Positions 11,995 to 23,989 of a stretch of 64,000 nucleotides of DNA are shown one piece after another. Both the position numbers and the translations under genes were made by a program. Origin of the DNA: Echiichthys vipera (lineage: Eukaryota; Chordata; Actinopteri; Perciformes; Trachinidae); contig OY829656.1 in NCBI GenBank assembly GCA_963691815.1, positions 2,346,602-2,410,601 of the forward strand, written 5' to 3'. Below the pieces are notes generated by a model that worked only from the letters and a program-made list of their open reading frames with translations, had not been told where the DNA came from and did not search any database. The first letter of the stretch is position 1, and every line of letters starts with the position of its first letter.

Positions 11995-12390
11995 TCCTTC
12001 AAGCATCAGTTTTTACAAATCTGGAACAAACTTCCAGGAAACTGCAGATCTGCTGCAACTCTCACTTCTTTAAATCCAGACTGGAGACTTTTCAGTGAAC
12101 TGCACGGTGACTTCTGTAACTGTAGCCATCTTTGATGCTTTAAAAATGACCTTTTATGTGTTTGAAACCTTTCATATGTTTTAAAAATAACCTTTTTATG
12201 TGTTTGAAACCTTTTATATGTTTTAAAAATGACCTTTTATGTGTTTGAAACCTTTCATATGTTTTAAAAATGACATTTTTAAGTGTTTTAAATGTATATG
12301 TGTATTTTTTCTCCCGATGCTTTTAATGTTTTATGTGAAGCACTTTGAATTTCTTTGTTGTTGAATTGTGCTTAAATAAACTTTCCTTCT
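11995..12390 (+). mobile_element. LINE 3' end, L2-like
   Basis: Bases 12019-12092 translate to a piece resembling the C-terminal end of fish LINE ORF2 (IWNKLPGNCRSAATLTS). An AT-rich 3' UTR follows and ends GAAGCACTTTGAATTTC ... TTGTTGAATTGTGC ... AAATAAACT, a typical L2-like LINE 3' end. Inside the UTR a ~41-bp unit (ATGTTTTAAAAATGACC ... TGTGTTTGAAACC) is repeated three times at about 12141-12270. The copy is severely 5'-truncated. Confidence 0.65.
12141..12270. repeat. Three-copy ~41-bp tandem repeat in LINE 3' UTR
   Basis: CATATGTTTTAAAAAT(G/A)ACC followed by TTTATGTGTTTGAAACC recurs three times with small length changes in the T runs. Confidence 0.75.
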
Positions 12391-12560
12391 GTTTTTATTT
12401 CTTTTTATTGAGTAAATAGTAAAAACAGTGTCTGTAAAGTCAACGTGAGAAACAAAAGGTTAACAATTAAAGGTTTAAAACAACAAATATGTCGTTACGA
12501 CGGCTGACCTTCAATACTCAAAAATCCTCTCAACTCAACTTTCTGAATCATAAAGGTTGA

Positions 12561-12561
12561 G

Positions 12562-12612
<51 letters not shown>

Positions 12613-12655
12613 ATATATTTATATATATGTGTGTGTACATATATTTATATATATT
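12561..12655. repeat. Compound (TA)n(TG)n microsatellite
   Basis: TA repeats run into about 20 TG units and then further TATATG/TATATT blocks. Confidence 0.9.
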
Positions 12656-12751
12656 GCAGTATGATAAGCAGCCAGCAGGTGTGTATACAGAGTAATTAGA
12701 AGCACCATCAACACAGTTTTTATCAACTACACACAACATCAGCACTTGGAC

Positions 12752-12767
12752 CACACACACACACACA

Positions 12768-12814
<47 letters not shown>

Positions 12815-12845
12815 TCTCACACACACACACACACACACACACACA
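12752..12845. repeat. (CA)n(CT)n(CA)n microsatellite
   Basis: CA, CT and CA blocks with GACACT interruptions. Confidence 0.95.
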
Positions 12846-12996
12846 GCCCTCCGGTGCTAATAGGTTTAAGTGCTGGAGCGTACAGTATAATTAGAGAGGA
12901 GAGACTCTCCTGTTTGTTTAGTGTTTTCACAGTTGTCAGGAAATGATGAATTCCCCACTAACTAAAAACACGGTAACTAGAAGGGCCTATTAGCAG

Positions 12997-12997
<1 letters not shown>

Positions 12998-13046
<49 letters not shown>
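12998..13046. repeat. (CA)n microsatellite
   Basis: About 24 uninterrupted CA units. Confidence 0.95.
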
Positions 13047-13048
<2 letters not shown>

Positions 13049-13248
13049 CTCTCTCCTGATTGAGATAATACACAGACAACGAGTCGCTCTGTTCTGAGTG
13101 TTCAAGAATAAAATGCTGAAGAAAGAAAGGATGCAAAATGAATAACAGGTGTTTGATGATCTGACATCACGAGCATGTTTCCTTATTATTGTTACGCTTC
13201 TCATTTATGGAGACGACTGTCAGCATGGTTTCAACAGCAACGGCACTT

Positions 13249-13252
<4 letters not shown>

Positions 13253-13296
<44 letters not shown>
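13253..13296. repeat. (TG)n microsatellite
   Basis: About 22 uninterrupted TG units. Confidence 0.95.
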
Positions 13297-13297
<1 letters not shown>

Positions 13298-13352
13298 TTA
13301 TAATCCACTAGTTCCTTTGATCTAAAGTGCACACAAACCTCAATAAAATGAG

Positions 13353-14051
<699 letters not shown>

Positions 14052-14605
14052 GGGCGCGCTCCCACTGTGCCTCCGTCCCGTGCCCCGTGCTTTAGGGTCC
14101 TTGTCCCCCCCCTCCAGGCCCGTTTGTACTCTCACTACCTGGGCCTCGGAGAATGCTTCTTGCTGCCTATACGTCATCACGCCGTAACACGTCACACGCA
14201 TTGATGACGTCATGGCGATGCGTGGCTTTGTTTCCAGATCTTTCCGTAGACCTCGGAGTTTTTGTGCGTCTTGTCGACTGTTTTTGAATCTTTTCATCGA
14301 CCAAATCTGCAGTAAACACTCCACCTCCGCATCACACCAACGTGAACCTTTCACCGCCATTGTTTGAAATGTCCGCGCATGGTCCCTCCTTCTTTTTTAC
14401 TACGTCCCAACAGGCACACAGAAATTACGTCAGAACCGCCGTAGGTCTCATGCTCGTACACGTGCGCACGCTCGTGCTCGTACATGTGCAAACGTGCTCT
14501 ACAAAAGACCACCTCTCCCAAACAAGCCTTGGACCACTTACACTGGTCAAACGAACTAGAGTTTAGCCGTTGGGCATGGTACGGATGGACAGTGTGAGTG
14601 CGCTC
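14052..14605 (-). mobile_element. Harbinger-like MITE, full-length
   Basis: The left end is GGGCGCGCTCCCACTGTGCC and the right end GGACAGTGTGAGTGCGCTC. Flanking triplets TGA and TAT do not match. The SANT-like frame lies on the minus strand, starts at about 14360 and reads out through the element end to 13917 (147 codons) because the usual stop is lost. The element and the following 14606-15092 are an inverted duplicate of 6715-7748. Confidence 0.8.
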
Positions 14606-15092
14606 TATGTGACTCTCCGGGATTTCACCATTAATAGTTTATTTTATGAGTGTATTTGCCAAAAAACACTCTGGGATGATGTTTACGCTGTATTTTAACA
14701 ATTTGGGATATCAGGAACGTCACAGTTTCAGAACTGTAAGAATTGTCGACATCAACATCGACATCGACAATACGACATCTATGGTGTCCTGAGTTCTGCG
14801 TTGTTGCCTTGTGTGTCTTCCTGTTTACTGTCAGTCTGCTGGGGACATGTGGTAGTTACCTGGATGTCACCCCAGTTCTATGAGAACATGCTCATCCCTC
14901 TATTTTAAATAGAAAGTAGGACGACAGCTTTGAGTTTCCTTCCATAGTGTCCAATAAGGAACTCACTCATTAATAATCTAAAGACTGTGATTGCGGCCTC
15001 CCCTGTCTTAATAGGGTCAGTTTGACCAACAGTAATATATTATTCATTTGTCTCGCGTGTCCATGTCCCCAGACTCTGGCAGTTCTGGTGTT
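14606..15092 (+). repeat. MITE-flanking arm of the ~1.03-kb inverted duplication
   Basis: Partner of 6715-7213 in inverted orientation. It contains a small CATCGACATCGACA-type expansion (about 14746-14770) missing from the other copy. Part of it (about 14708-14800) also resembles 58488-58570, so an older dispersed repeat underlies this arm. Confidence 0.85.
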
Positions 15093-15250
15093 CTGCAGTA
15101 AACACTCCACCTCCGCATCACACCAACGTGAACCTTTCACCGCCATTGTTTTAAATGTCCACGCATGGTCCCTCCTTCTTTTTTCTATGTCCCAACAGGC
15201 GCACAGGAAATGACCTCAGAGCCGCCGTAGGCCTCGTGCTCGTACACACA
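15093..15250 (-). mobile_element. Harbinger-like MITE, internal fragment
   Basis: It starts abruptly at CTGCAGTAAACACTCC, inside the SANT-like frame of the family, and continues to the GCTCGTACACAC subterminal repeat, where it is lost. Both termini are missing. It abuts the inverted duplication directly and has the same orientation as the full MITE at 14052. Confidence 0.75.
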
Positions 15251-15307
15251 CGAATGCTTGATTACCCGCTGCTTAGCAAAAATGACAAATCTAACAGCAG
15301 AGAAGTT

Positions 15308-15456
15308 TGTGTGTGTGTGTGTGTGCGTGTGTGTGTGCGTGTGTGTGTGTGCGTTCCTGAATCTCCATATGTTGTGTTTGTGCCAATGTATGTGGGTGTG
15401 TGTGTGTGCGTGCGTGTGAGTGTGTGTCTGCGTGTGCGTGCGTGTGTGTGTGTATG

Positions 15457-15508
<52 letters not shown>

Positions 15509-15533
15509 TGTGTGTGTGTGTGTGTGTATGTGT

Positions 15534-15565
<32 letters not shown>

Positions 15566-15566
15566 T
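15308..15566. repeat. (TG)n microsatellite in two blocks
   Basis: Imperfect TG with GC, TC and TA interruptions at 15308-15353 and 15389-15566, separated by about 35 bp of unique sequence. Confidence 0.95.
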
Positions 15567-15640
15567 TGATGAAGCAGAGCCAGGCTGATGTGACCACTGT
15601 AAGAGCTTTCTCTGGCTCTCACCCAACCTAATCACAGTAA

Positions 15641-15644
<4 letters not shown>

Positions 15645-15677
<33 letters not shown>
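15645..15677. repeat. (GA)n microsatellite
   Basis: About 16 GA units. Confidence 0.95.
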
Positions 15678-15678
<1 letters not shown>

Positions 15679-16230
15679 AGAAGTGAAAACGAAGAGAGAG
15701 ACGAGAGGAGAAGAAACGCGGTGAGCATCGAGGTGAGTCGGGTCAGGAGTGGGCGGAGTCCAGGTGGCGTTGGCAGGATCCTCCTGAGCTGTGTGTCCAG
15801 TATAAAAGCTTTCTCAGCTCTGACCTGACAGACACACTCTCCCTCATTTTATTTACATTTTAAATATCAAGTGCCACTTAAGCCCACACAACACTTTCTG
15901 CTGACTGTGCAATGTGGAAATTGGCTGCTTGGCAACGCTGAGTCATATCAGTCACTTCATTGTCCGATGAACGATTGGAAATAATCCAGAAGAGACTCTT
16001 GTTTTAAAACCAGCGAGGTTTGAAAGTGGTTTCAGTGTCGAGGAGACGCGGTGACTGGCACGGGCACGGCTCCACGAAAGGTGCATCTTTGGAAACGATG
16101 GTGTTACACGGGAAAATATGATGCAAGACTTTTAACGAGAGCTTCTGGTGTTGTTGACTTTGCTGAGCTCCAGTGTGGGTTTGCGTGTGCGTCTACAGAG
16201 ACACACACCTTAAAGAGTCCAACCCTCTAC
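15678..16230. other. Non-coding stretch, nothing recognised
   Basis: Unique-looking DNA. Short frames lack domains. Confidence 0.45.
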
Positions 16231-16556
16231 ATTTCATCTTCAGCCTCTTGTCCCTGACGGGGTCGCTAGGGGATGGAGCCGATACCAGCTGACATGGGGC
16301 GTGAGGCGGGGTCCACGCTGGACAGGACGCCAGTCTATCACAGGACACATAGAGACGAACAGAGACAGACAACCATTCACACCTACGGGTGATTTAGAGT
16401 CATCAATGAACCGAACACCTGCACGTCTTTGGACTGTGGGAGGAAACCGGAGAACCCGGAAAAAACCCACGCAGACACGGGGACAACATGCAAACTCCAC
16501 ACAGAAGGGCCCCAGCCGGGATTCAAACCAGGAACCCTCTCCCTGTGAGGCGCCGG
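16231..16556 (-). mobile_element. SINE-1, head missing
   Basis: Minus-strand body with TTTGCATGTTGTCCCC, CTCCGGTTTCCTCCCACAG, CACCCGTAGGTG and GGGATCGGCTCC-like blocks. The tRNA-like A box is replaced by other sequence after GGCGCC. No clear target duplication. Confidence 0.8.
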
Positions 16557-16954
16557 TGCAAGGATTCGCAGTGCAGCACATGCAGCCACTCGGTCCATAT
16601 TTGAGACACAGCTGTGTGAACACCGCGTGATGATTTACCCTCTTTAAGGAGTTTAACCGTCCTCTCCCTTGTCTCGATTCACATTTCTCCTGTTGGAGCC
16701 GTGATTCACGTCAGTCCACTCGGTGCAACAGCTCTCCGAGGCGTTTGGTGAAACGATGCAGCGCTTTCTCATCCACATGCCAAATGAGCTCTTTCACAGC
16801 CATTGGCCGGTGCACTGGCTGTTATTCACGGTAGTTTGAGTGACTTTTTCTAGTGGAAACAAAACTTCATAAAGCTTCATGAAGCTTTGTTTGGATGTCA
16901 CTACTTTGTCCCCTTCTACATTCGCGAAGACCCGTCCACCTCTGCCTCTGCTCA
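16557..16954. other. Non-coding stretch, nothing recognised
   Basis: Contains a TTCATAAAGCTTCATGAAGCTTTG imperfect palindrome (about 16866-16889), and otherwise nothing recognisable. Confidence 0.45.
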
Positions 16955-17185
16955 TACTCAATTCAATTCAATTCAGTTTTATTTATAGTGTCAAATCATA
17001 ACCAAAGTGATCTCAGGACACTTTACGGAGTAGGTAAAGACCACACTCAATGACTTCTTTATGATTTACAGAGACCCAACAATTCCCCCGTAGAGTACGG
17101 TGGCGTTGAAAACCTTCACTATAACAGACAGGAACGACAGACAGACCCAGCTCTGTGGAGGACGCACATCTGTCTGCACCGGAGA
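16955..17185 (+). repeat. Dispersed ATTCAATTCA / AGGACACTTTA repeat
   Basis: Shares AATTCAATTCA, TTTATTTATAG, AATCATAACxAAAGT, TCAGGACACTT, GAGACCCAACAATTCCCCC and GTCTGxACCGG with 44197-44345 plus 44690-44810. This is a well-known style of teleost interspersed repeat. Class not determined from sequence. Confidence 0.65.
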
Positions 17186-18540
17186 GAGGAAGAGAAGGAG
17201 AGAGAGAGAGAGAAAAGACAGAGAGATGGACAGAGAGAGACACACTTCCAGTAATTGTTACCAACACTTTCTTTCAAAGCCAGAACCTTTCGAACGTCCT
17301 CCAAGACTCGTGATTCCATCGTTTTCACCGGGTTTGTAGTCAAACTCTCGATGTGTCACTGACTAATCACACTGTCAGTGGTGTGTACCCAGTGACCACC
17401 GCAGCTACGGTCACTGGAACGTAGCTGCAGCGTCGTAACACACTGTGCTCATCTGTGTGTGGAAGTAAAGTGTTATTTATCATCGTGTCGCCTCTTTGCA
17501 CACACGGTCATGTTTGCGTCAACGCCGTTTCATCGAACAGAAGAAAAGCTTCGGCCACGGCGACGTGACGTCACGGACATCAAGAGGAGCTGGAAAGTTT
17601 GTCTTTCTTTTACATTAAACAATCAGAAAAAGGAGACTGAGGCAAGGTCACTTTATACCTCCGTTCAAGTCCCTTTCTTCTGTTTTCTTTTCATTTATCA
17701 AAAATAAGAAGAAGAGAAGAGAAGAAAGAAACTCTTCCAGGAGAATCGAGGTCACCGAACAAAGTCTCAGTCCACCTTCCTCCTCTCTGCTTCTTCCACA
17801 TCTTTGATTTCTTATTCTCACTTCAGAGAAACAGCTGTGACAGCGCTCACATTTCTGTCTCCTGGATGAACAAAGTGGTCAATTTACAGGTTGGGGGGGG
17901 GGGGGGGGGGGTTGTGCTGCTAAAGGGGCATGATGGGTAAATCGTCTGAGGCCAGAGAAAATTGAGCCAGAGGTTGATCTCTCTCTGAACAGTCGTTTCC
18001 CCTCTGCTTTCATCTCCGACAGCTTTCCACCGAAACTGAATTTCTCTTCTGGCCGTGCCGCCACAAAATCACAGCTGTGCTAAAAAAGCAAATTCCTAAA
18101 CCTGCCGTCCAAATAAGACAGTTATTTACTGGCTGACAGCGAGCGGGGCCTGAAAATACAATCTAGTGTGAGAGGCAGAAGAGTGGGGAAGAGATTGTTC
18201 TTTTAAATGAAGGCTGCAGCGATCTGACGCTGACGTGGGGCAGAGACTGACTCAAGCAGCTGAGCATCGGTGACGACGGGGATGATCTATTCAACTGAGT
18301 TCTCTGTTTATTTACTACATATATTATATTCTTTACACCTGCACCCCCACCGTCTCTCTAAATGCTCCTGGATGTGTTCAGTTAAGTCAAGTTTATCTAA
18401 AAACAAAACAAACACAGAAATTTTGATCTCTCAGAGTTTTGATGGTCTGTGAAATTTACAGTTAGGTCACAAATGTGAACAAATCCAACAAGTAACTGAA
18501 ACATGACTCAAAGTACATCTTAAAGCCACAAAGCATCTTA
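17186..18540. other. Non-coding stretch with poly(G) tract
   Basis: GA-rich near 17190-17240 and a 19-base G run at 17893-17911. No gene recognised. Confidence 0.5.
17893..17911. repeat. Poly(G) tract
   Basis: Nineteen consecutive G residues, a potential quadruplex-forming run. Confidence 0.9.
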
Positions 18541-18931
18541 GGGCGCACTCACACTGTCCAACGGTACAATGCCCACGCACGCTCCACTGTTTAGTTTGAC
18601 ACAAGTCTAGTTTGTTTGACCAGTGTGAGTACAGCGCGCACCGATCCCTGGCGCGTAGTAGCGCACAGTTGCCACTTGCGGCCCGGTTGAGAGAGGTAGG
18701 CTTTAGTAAAGCATGGATGCACACGTACGGGCACAAGCGTGTGCACGTGTATGAGCATGAGCATTGGCAGCGGTCCTGAGACTATTTATATTCGTCTGTT
18801 CCCCACAACAGACATTTAAAAAGAAGTGTCCAACGGTTCGTGGTGGTCTGGTGCGGAGGTGGAGTGTTAACTGCAGATTCTGTAAGATGAAAATATTTTT
18901 TTTTAATAAATCTCAGAGGGGTGATGACTTA

Positions 18932-19500
18932 GGGCGCCCTCCCACTGTGCCTCCGTCCCGGGCCCCGTGCTTTAGGGTCCTTGCCCCCCCCCTCCAGGCC
19001 CGTTTGTACTCACACTACCTGCGTCTCGGCGAATGCTTCTTGCTGCCTATACGTCATCACGCCGTAACACGTCACACGCATTGATGACGTCATGGCGATG
19101 CGTGGCTTTGTTTCCAGATCTTTCCGTAGACCTCGGAGTTTTTGTGCGTCTTGTCGACTGTTTTTGAATCTTTTCATCGACCAAATCTGCAGTAAACACT
19201 CCACCTCCGCATCACACCAACGTGAACCTTTCACCGCCATTGTTTGAAATGTCCGCGCATGGTCCCTCCTTCTTTTTTCTACGTCCCAACAGGCGCACAG
19301 GAAATTACCTCAGAACCGCCGTAGGCCTCGTGCTTGTACACGTGCGCACGCTCGTGCTCGTACACGTGCAAACATGCTTTACTAAAGCCCACTTCTCCCA
19401 AACGGGCCGTGGACAGTTGCACTCACACTGGTCAAAGGAACTAGACTTTAGCCGTGAAACGTGCTTGGGCACGGTACGGATGGACAGTGTGAGTGCGCCC
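18932..19500 (-). mobile_element. Younger Harbinger-like MITE nested in an older copy
   Basis: Complete 569-bp copy. The left end is GGGCGCCCTCCCACTGTGCC and the right end GGACAGTGTGAGTGCGCCC. TTA flanks both sides (18929-18931 and 19501-19503). The minus-strand SANT-like frame at 19010-19240 is intact and nearly identical to that at 7441-7671. Confidence 0.9.
19010..19240 (-). CDS. MITE-borne SANT/Myb-like open frame, 76 codons
   Basis: Same frame as at 7441-7671, starting MAVKGSRW and ending in the element. It differs at only a few residues near the C terminus (AETQ for SEAQ). No promoter, poly(A) signal or splice context is evident. Carried by the youngest-looking, nested copy. Confidence 0.35.
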   Translation of the reverse strand: MAVKGSRWCDAEVECLLQIWSMKRFKNSRQDAQKLRGLRKDLETKPRIAMTSSMRVTCYGVMTYRQQEAFAETQVV

Positions 19501-19619
19501 TTATAAGCTAGAAGCAATCGAGCCGTGCAATTGGGCCTGGGATGCGTGGGAAGAGGGAGGTCGGACCACCACCCTAAAGCACGGGCTTGGGTCGAATGGA
19601 CAGTGTGAGCGCGCCCTTA

Positions 19620-20530
19620 AAGACAAACACCATTTGAAGCTAAATGTTTCCTCTGGTGCTTTTAAATGCAGACTCACAGCAGAACACAGATCACAGCTGC
19701 AACACCTCTTATCACACGGGATCATTCATTATGATGGCAGGAGGTAAGAGGATCAATACACACAGAGAAATGCACAGTGACAGTGTGATGGAGTCACCTC
19801 CACCCTCTGCTCCCTGCAGATCTCTTCAGCTGTCCTTTACAATCTCCACTGTCAGGCCTCTCCGTCTCTCCGTCTCTCCCGTTACCTCCATCACTCTCAC
19901 TCTCTATCTCCTCCCTCCTAATGGTCTTCTCTCCCTCTATCGCTCTTTCTATCCGTCTCATTTGCTCCATGTCTTTTTGTCTGCCGTGAACTCTCAACAC
20001 ACGTTTAGACGAGCACTTTTCAGACACACAGGTAACAAAATAAGGTTGAAATATGTTTGTGTAGACACACAAATGCTCTCTTTTTTACCCCAGACGTCTT
20101 TTGACCTGCAAAGTACTGAATCACTGCCCACTGGGATGCTCATATATACACAAACACAGTACCTTATCTACTGCTGCTGCTGCTAAGAGTTGAAAAGCTG
20201 TTGAAATGCTTTTAAAAATAAATAAAGAAAGCAGCTGGAACTTGGATATCAGGTGCATCTCTGTGGAAGGATGCTCCTCCTATCTGTGTTCCCATCAACA
20301 GAAGCCTCGGGCGCAATCTTCACACAGCCGGATCCGTGCTACGCTGATTATCTGGATGTTACATGTTTCATACAAAGAGACTGTGTACGGACTAAAGAGG
20401 CAACGAAATGTAGGTTGGGGTTAGGAATCAAACCGGAAACTAGCATCGAATCTGAACCTCGTGCTGTACAGAAGTGCTGTCCCTCTAATCTTCTCTTCAC
20501 CGTTTGTCGTCTAAACTTAACCACCAACGT
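19620..20530. other. Non-coding stretch, nothing recognised
   Basis: CT-rich on the plus strand near 19860-19960. The 180-codon plus frame at 19644-20186 is low complexity and has no domain. Confidence 0.45.
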
Positions 20531-20867
20531 TTTTCATTCATTCATCTTCATCCTCTTGTCCCTGTCGGGGTCACAGGGGGCTGGAGCCGATCCCAGCTGA
20601 CATCGGGCGTGAGGCGGGGTCCACCCTGGACAGGACGCCAGTCTATCACAGGACACATAGAGACGAACAGAGACAGACAACCATTCACACCTACGGGTGA
20701 TTTAGAGTCATCAATGAACCGAACACCTGCACGTCTTTGGACTGTGGGAGGAAACCGGAGAACCCGGAGAAAACCCACGCAGACACGGGGACAACATGCA
20801 AACTCCACACAGAAGGGATTTGAACCAGGAACCCTCTCGCTGTGAGGCGACAGTGCTAACCACTGTC
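20531..20867 (-). mobile_element. SINE-1
   Basis: Minus strand: GTTAGCACTGTCGCCTCACAG head part, then the CTCCGGTTTCCTCCCACAG and CACCCGTAGGTG body, ending in GATGAATGAATGAAAAA. A 13-bp stretch after the head (the GGGGCCC region) is deleted relative to other copies. Confidence 0.85.
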
Positions 20868-21465
20868 TGAAATGAACTAATCACAGACACCTACATCCAT
20901 TTCACAGCCTTAAACAGAATATTTCGTAAGGTATCTTACTTATTGTTGATGGATCAGAAATGTGGAAAAAAGATTTTCTGACAACACTAAAAACAAATCC
21001 TGCTGCTTTATTGTTTTAAGCTGTAACCAAAGTCTCTTCCTCTGCTGCTGTCTAATGAAAGAGCTTCAAATAGAGTTTCTTCCCCTCATTTATTCATAAA
21101 ACAGTATTTCAAAAATACTACCTTAAAAAGAAAATATGTATTGGGACGATTCCCCTCTTTTCATCCTGCAGGTGGCATTTCAGGTGTCTTAGAGGTGACA
21201 CAAAGCACTCGACGCTGGAGCGAGGGGCACACACACACACACACACACTGTGTTGCTCTGTGACCCCTGAGGTGTGGAGAGTGCCCCCCTTGTCGTGCCC
21301 TCCTTAGAGGATTAGACCGGCCATGCATGTCGCCCCCGCGGGGCGGAAAATTGTCGCGTCCAATCCACCCTCTGCATCCAAAACCTCTTTTTCCATTTCC
21401 TCCTCTCTGTGTCTGTGTCTGTCGCTCTCCTCCCCGGGGAGTCTGCTGGATCCAGAGGAAATGTT

Positions 21466-21507
<42 letters not shown>

Positions 21508-21721
21508 GGAGTGCATTTGTCGTGCTTATCCATCTGACATTCCACTTTCAGTGCGACATGTTGTATATTTAACTTTTTTCCTCTTGTGCTGCTGAATGTG
21601 AGCAGATATTTGGACATAAATCTCTTTTTGCAACAACAACCAACACGTGTTTTACATGTTTACAGACTGTTCGTGATCACTGCCTCCTTCACAATTCAAA
21701 GTCACAGAGACTCTTCCTCTT
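20868..21721. other. Non-coding stretch with two short microsatellites
   Basis: CA at 21228-21248 and TG at 21468-21505. Nothing else recognised. Confidence 0.5.
21468..21505. repeat. (TG)n microsatellite
   Basis: About 19 TG units. Confidence 0.95.
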
Positions 21722-22247
21722 CTCCAGGTTCCTCCCACAGTCCAAAGACGTGCAGGTGTTCGGTTCATTGATGGTAAATGGACTTGTACTTATAGTACTT
21801 CTATAGCGCCTTTCTAGTCATCTGACTACTCAAGGCGCTTCACAGTGTTTGTCACATTCACCCGTTCACACAGACATTCACACTGATGGCAGTGGACATC
21901 TACACACCATCTAATCTAATCTAACCATTCACACCACATTCACACACCCATGCGCAGCACGCGGAGCAATTCGGGGTTCAGTGTCTTGCCCAAGAACACT
22001 TCTACATGTGGACCGGGAGGAGATGGGGATCGAACCACCAATCTTTCGAACAGAGGACGACCCACTCTCCCACCAAGCCACAGCCGCCCTGATGATGACT
22101 CTAAATTACCCGTAGGTGTGAATGGTTGTCTGTCTCTGTTTGTCTCTATCTGTCCTGTGATAGACTGGCGTCCTGTCCAGGGTGGACCCCCGCCTCACGC
22201 CCGATGTCAGCTGGGATCGACTCCACCCCCCCGCGACCCCGACAGGG
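21722..22247 (+). mobile_element. SINE-1 split by a SINE-2 insertion
   Basis: Bases 21722-21776 carry the SINE-1 body segment ending GTTCATTGATG. The SINE-1 sequence resumes near 22086 with TGATGACTCTAAATTACCC and runs to CGACAGGGG. The 5' head is missing. The TGATG at each side of the insert matches a 5-bp target duplication. Confidence 0.8.
21777..22085 (-). mobile_element. SINE-2 inserted in SINE-1
   Basis: On the minus strand: GGGCGGCTGTGGCTTGG head, GGTGGTTCGATCCCC B box, the TTGGGCAAGACAC body block, GGCGCTATAGAAGTAC and a CCATTTAC end. It interrupts SINE-1 inside its CATTGATGACTC motif. Confidence 0.85.
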
Positions 22248-22746
22248 GTTAGTACATGAGCAGTATTAAGGTCTAACTTGGACAGGAGCTCCTTTGGTAG
22301 AATAAATAATTAGTGCATTATTTTCTTGAAATAAACATGAAACACATGTTTGTGTCAAATGAAACACTTTGGACCCATTAATAACATTTGAGTGGAGCCT
22401 GAAAGATGGATTCATGTTGTTAAACGGGACGTTAGAAGAAGCAATTAAGCTTCTTACACACGATGAGCCGTCGGAGTTTGTTTAGCTGCTGCGTTCATAG
22501 CACAAAAAAAGTGGATACACAAACTAAAGATCAGAGAGATGCAGAGAACTGAGTGCAGCAGAAGCACACTGTAGCTAGTTAGCAGTAGTTAGCATTGCCT
22601 CTCAAAGCAGAACACACATCTGGCAGCTTTAATTACTTATATTTCATGTGTGTTTAGTTTGCTTGTGTTCATGGTTATATTTAGGTAGGCATCGTCCAAT
22701 CAAGTCAAATTCCTTGTAATGAAAATTGCCTGGGCAATAAACCCGA
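22248..22746. other. Non-coding stretch, nothing recognised
   Basis: AT-rich, without open frames or repeat landmarks. Confidence 0.5.
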
Positions 22747-22756
22747 TTCTGATTCT

Positions 22757-23089
22757 CATCATTCATCTTCATTCATCTTCAACCTCTTGTCCCTGTCGGG
22801 TCGCGGGGGTGCTGGAGCCGATCCCAGCTGACATGGGGCGTGAGGCGGGGTCCACCCTGGACAGGACGCCAGTCTATCACAGGACACATAGAGACGAACA
22901 GAGACAGACAACCATTCACACCTACGGGTGATTTAGAGTCATCAATGAACCGAAGACCTGCACGTCTTTGGACTGTGGGAGGAAACCGGAGAACCCGGAG
23001 AAAACCCACGCACACACGGGGAGAACATGCAAACTCCGCACAGAAAGGCCGAGGTCGGGATGCAAACCTGGAACCTTCTTGCTGTGACC
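22757..23089 (-). mobile_element. SINE-1 with 10-bp target duplication
   Basis: Minus-strand body with all SINE-1 landmarks and a GATGAATGAAGATGAATGATG tail. TTCTGATTCT flanks it at 22747-22756 and 23090-23099. The tRNA-like A box is truncated. Confidence 0.85.
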
Positions 23090-23099
23090 TTCTGATTCT

Positions 23100-23989
23100 G
23101 ATTAATAAGACAAATCTGAGGAGTCGCTTGTGTTTAAGTTTAAACGCTCAGGGTCGTCCAGTGACGTCGGGACTGTCTCTGTAAGAAAAGTCTGGGTATC
23201 TGATCACTTTGGAAATAATCCTGCATGAAGATGATGAATCATTTACTTTTGCCTCCCAGATGCTGAAAAGCTGATCCAGGGATTCAAACTTCATCCGCTC
23301 GTAATTGGAAAATATAAATTAGGGCTTTGTTGAAAAATATCATGCTGTTAATAAATATTTAACATTTATAACTTTAGCTGTTATTGTGTTTAATAAAACA
23401 GCCGTCACACTGTGCAGATTGTGCCGTTTAGCAGAAAATAATTGCTTTTAAACAAAAATGATTTGGTGTGACATTTATGTTAAATGAATATACGTTATTA
23501 CAATAAACGGTCCGTTCAGATGGAGATCAAGAGGAAGAACAGAAATGGCACAATTCAAAAGACCATTCTCACATCTACAAGCGTCACCTGTGAGCATGAA
23601 CATGAGCGTCCCTCTCAGGTGTGTTCATACCTGACTGCGTTTGGAGCTGTCCCAGAACAGGGACACACCCCCCACCCCCCATTGGGCATATATGAAGATG
23701 GCAATCGCAGCCGGATGAGGGACAACACAAGCTGAGTGCTCTGGGCTCGATTCAGAACGCACCTTACAGCGTTTCATTTGCAGCGTGAATGCAATCAACC
23801 AGCAACCGAAACAACTGACTCACAACTGTGGTTCACACTCCAACAACGGGGGCCACTCCTCGTGAAATGGAAAGAAGAAGATTGGTGCTTTCACATGTTT
23901 ACAGCCAACAGCAGTTTACTGAAGCCTTACGTTTGACTAGAAGAAGCAGAGACAATAAGTCGTGGGTCGACCTGAGCCTTAAAGGTTGA
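23100..23989. other. Non-coding stretch, nothing recognised
   Basis: AT-rich at 23280-23480. Short frames only. Confidence 0.5.

Larger units (their letters stand above)
18541..19616 (+). mobile_element. Older Harbinger-like MITE, split by a younger one
   Basis: The left end GGGCGCACTCACACTGTCC starts right after TTA (18538-18540). The right end CAGTGTGAGCGCGCCC stops at 19616 and is followed by TTA (19617-19619), a matching 3-bp target duplication. The SANT-like region near 18810-18890 is recognisable but diverged and no longer open. At 18932-19500 the element is interrupted by a second MITE of the same family in reverse orientation. The older sequence resumes at 19501 with GGCCTGG and ACCCTAAAGCACGGG landmarks. 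Confidence 0.85.
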
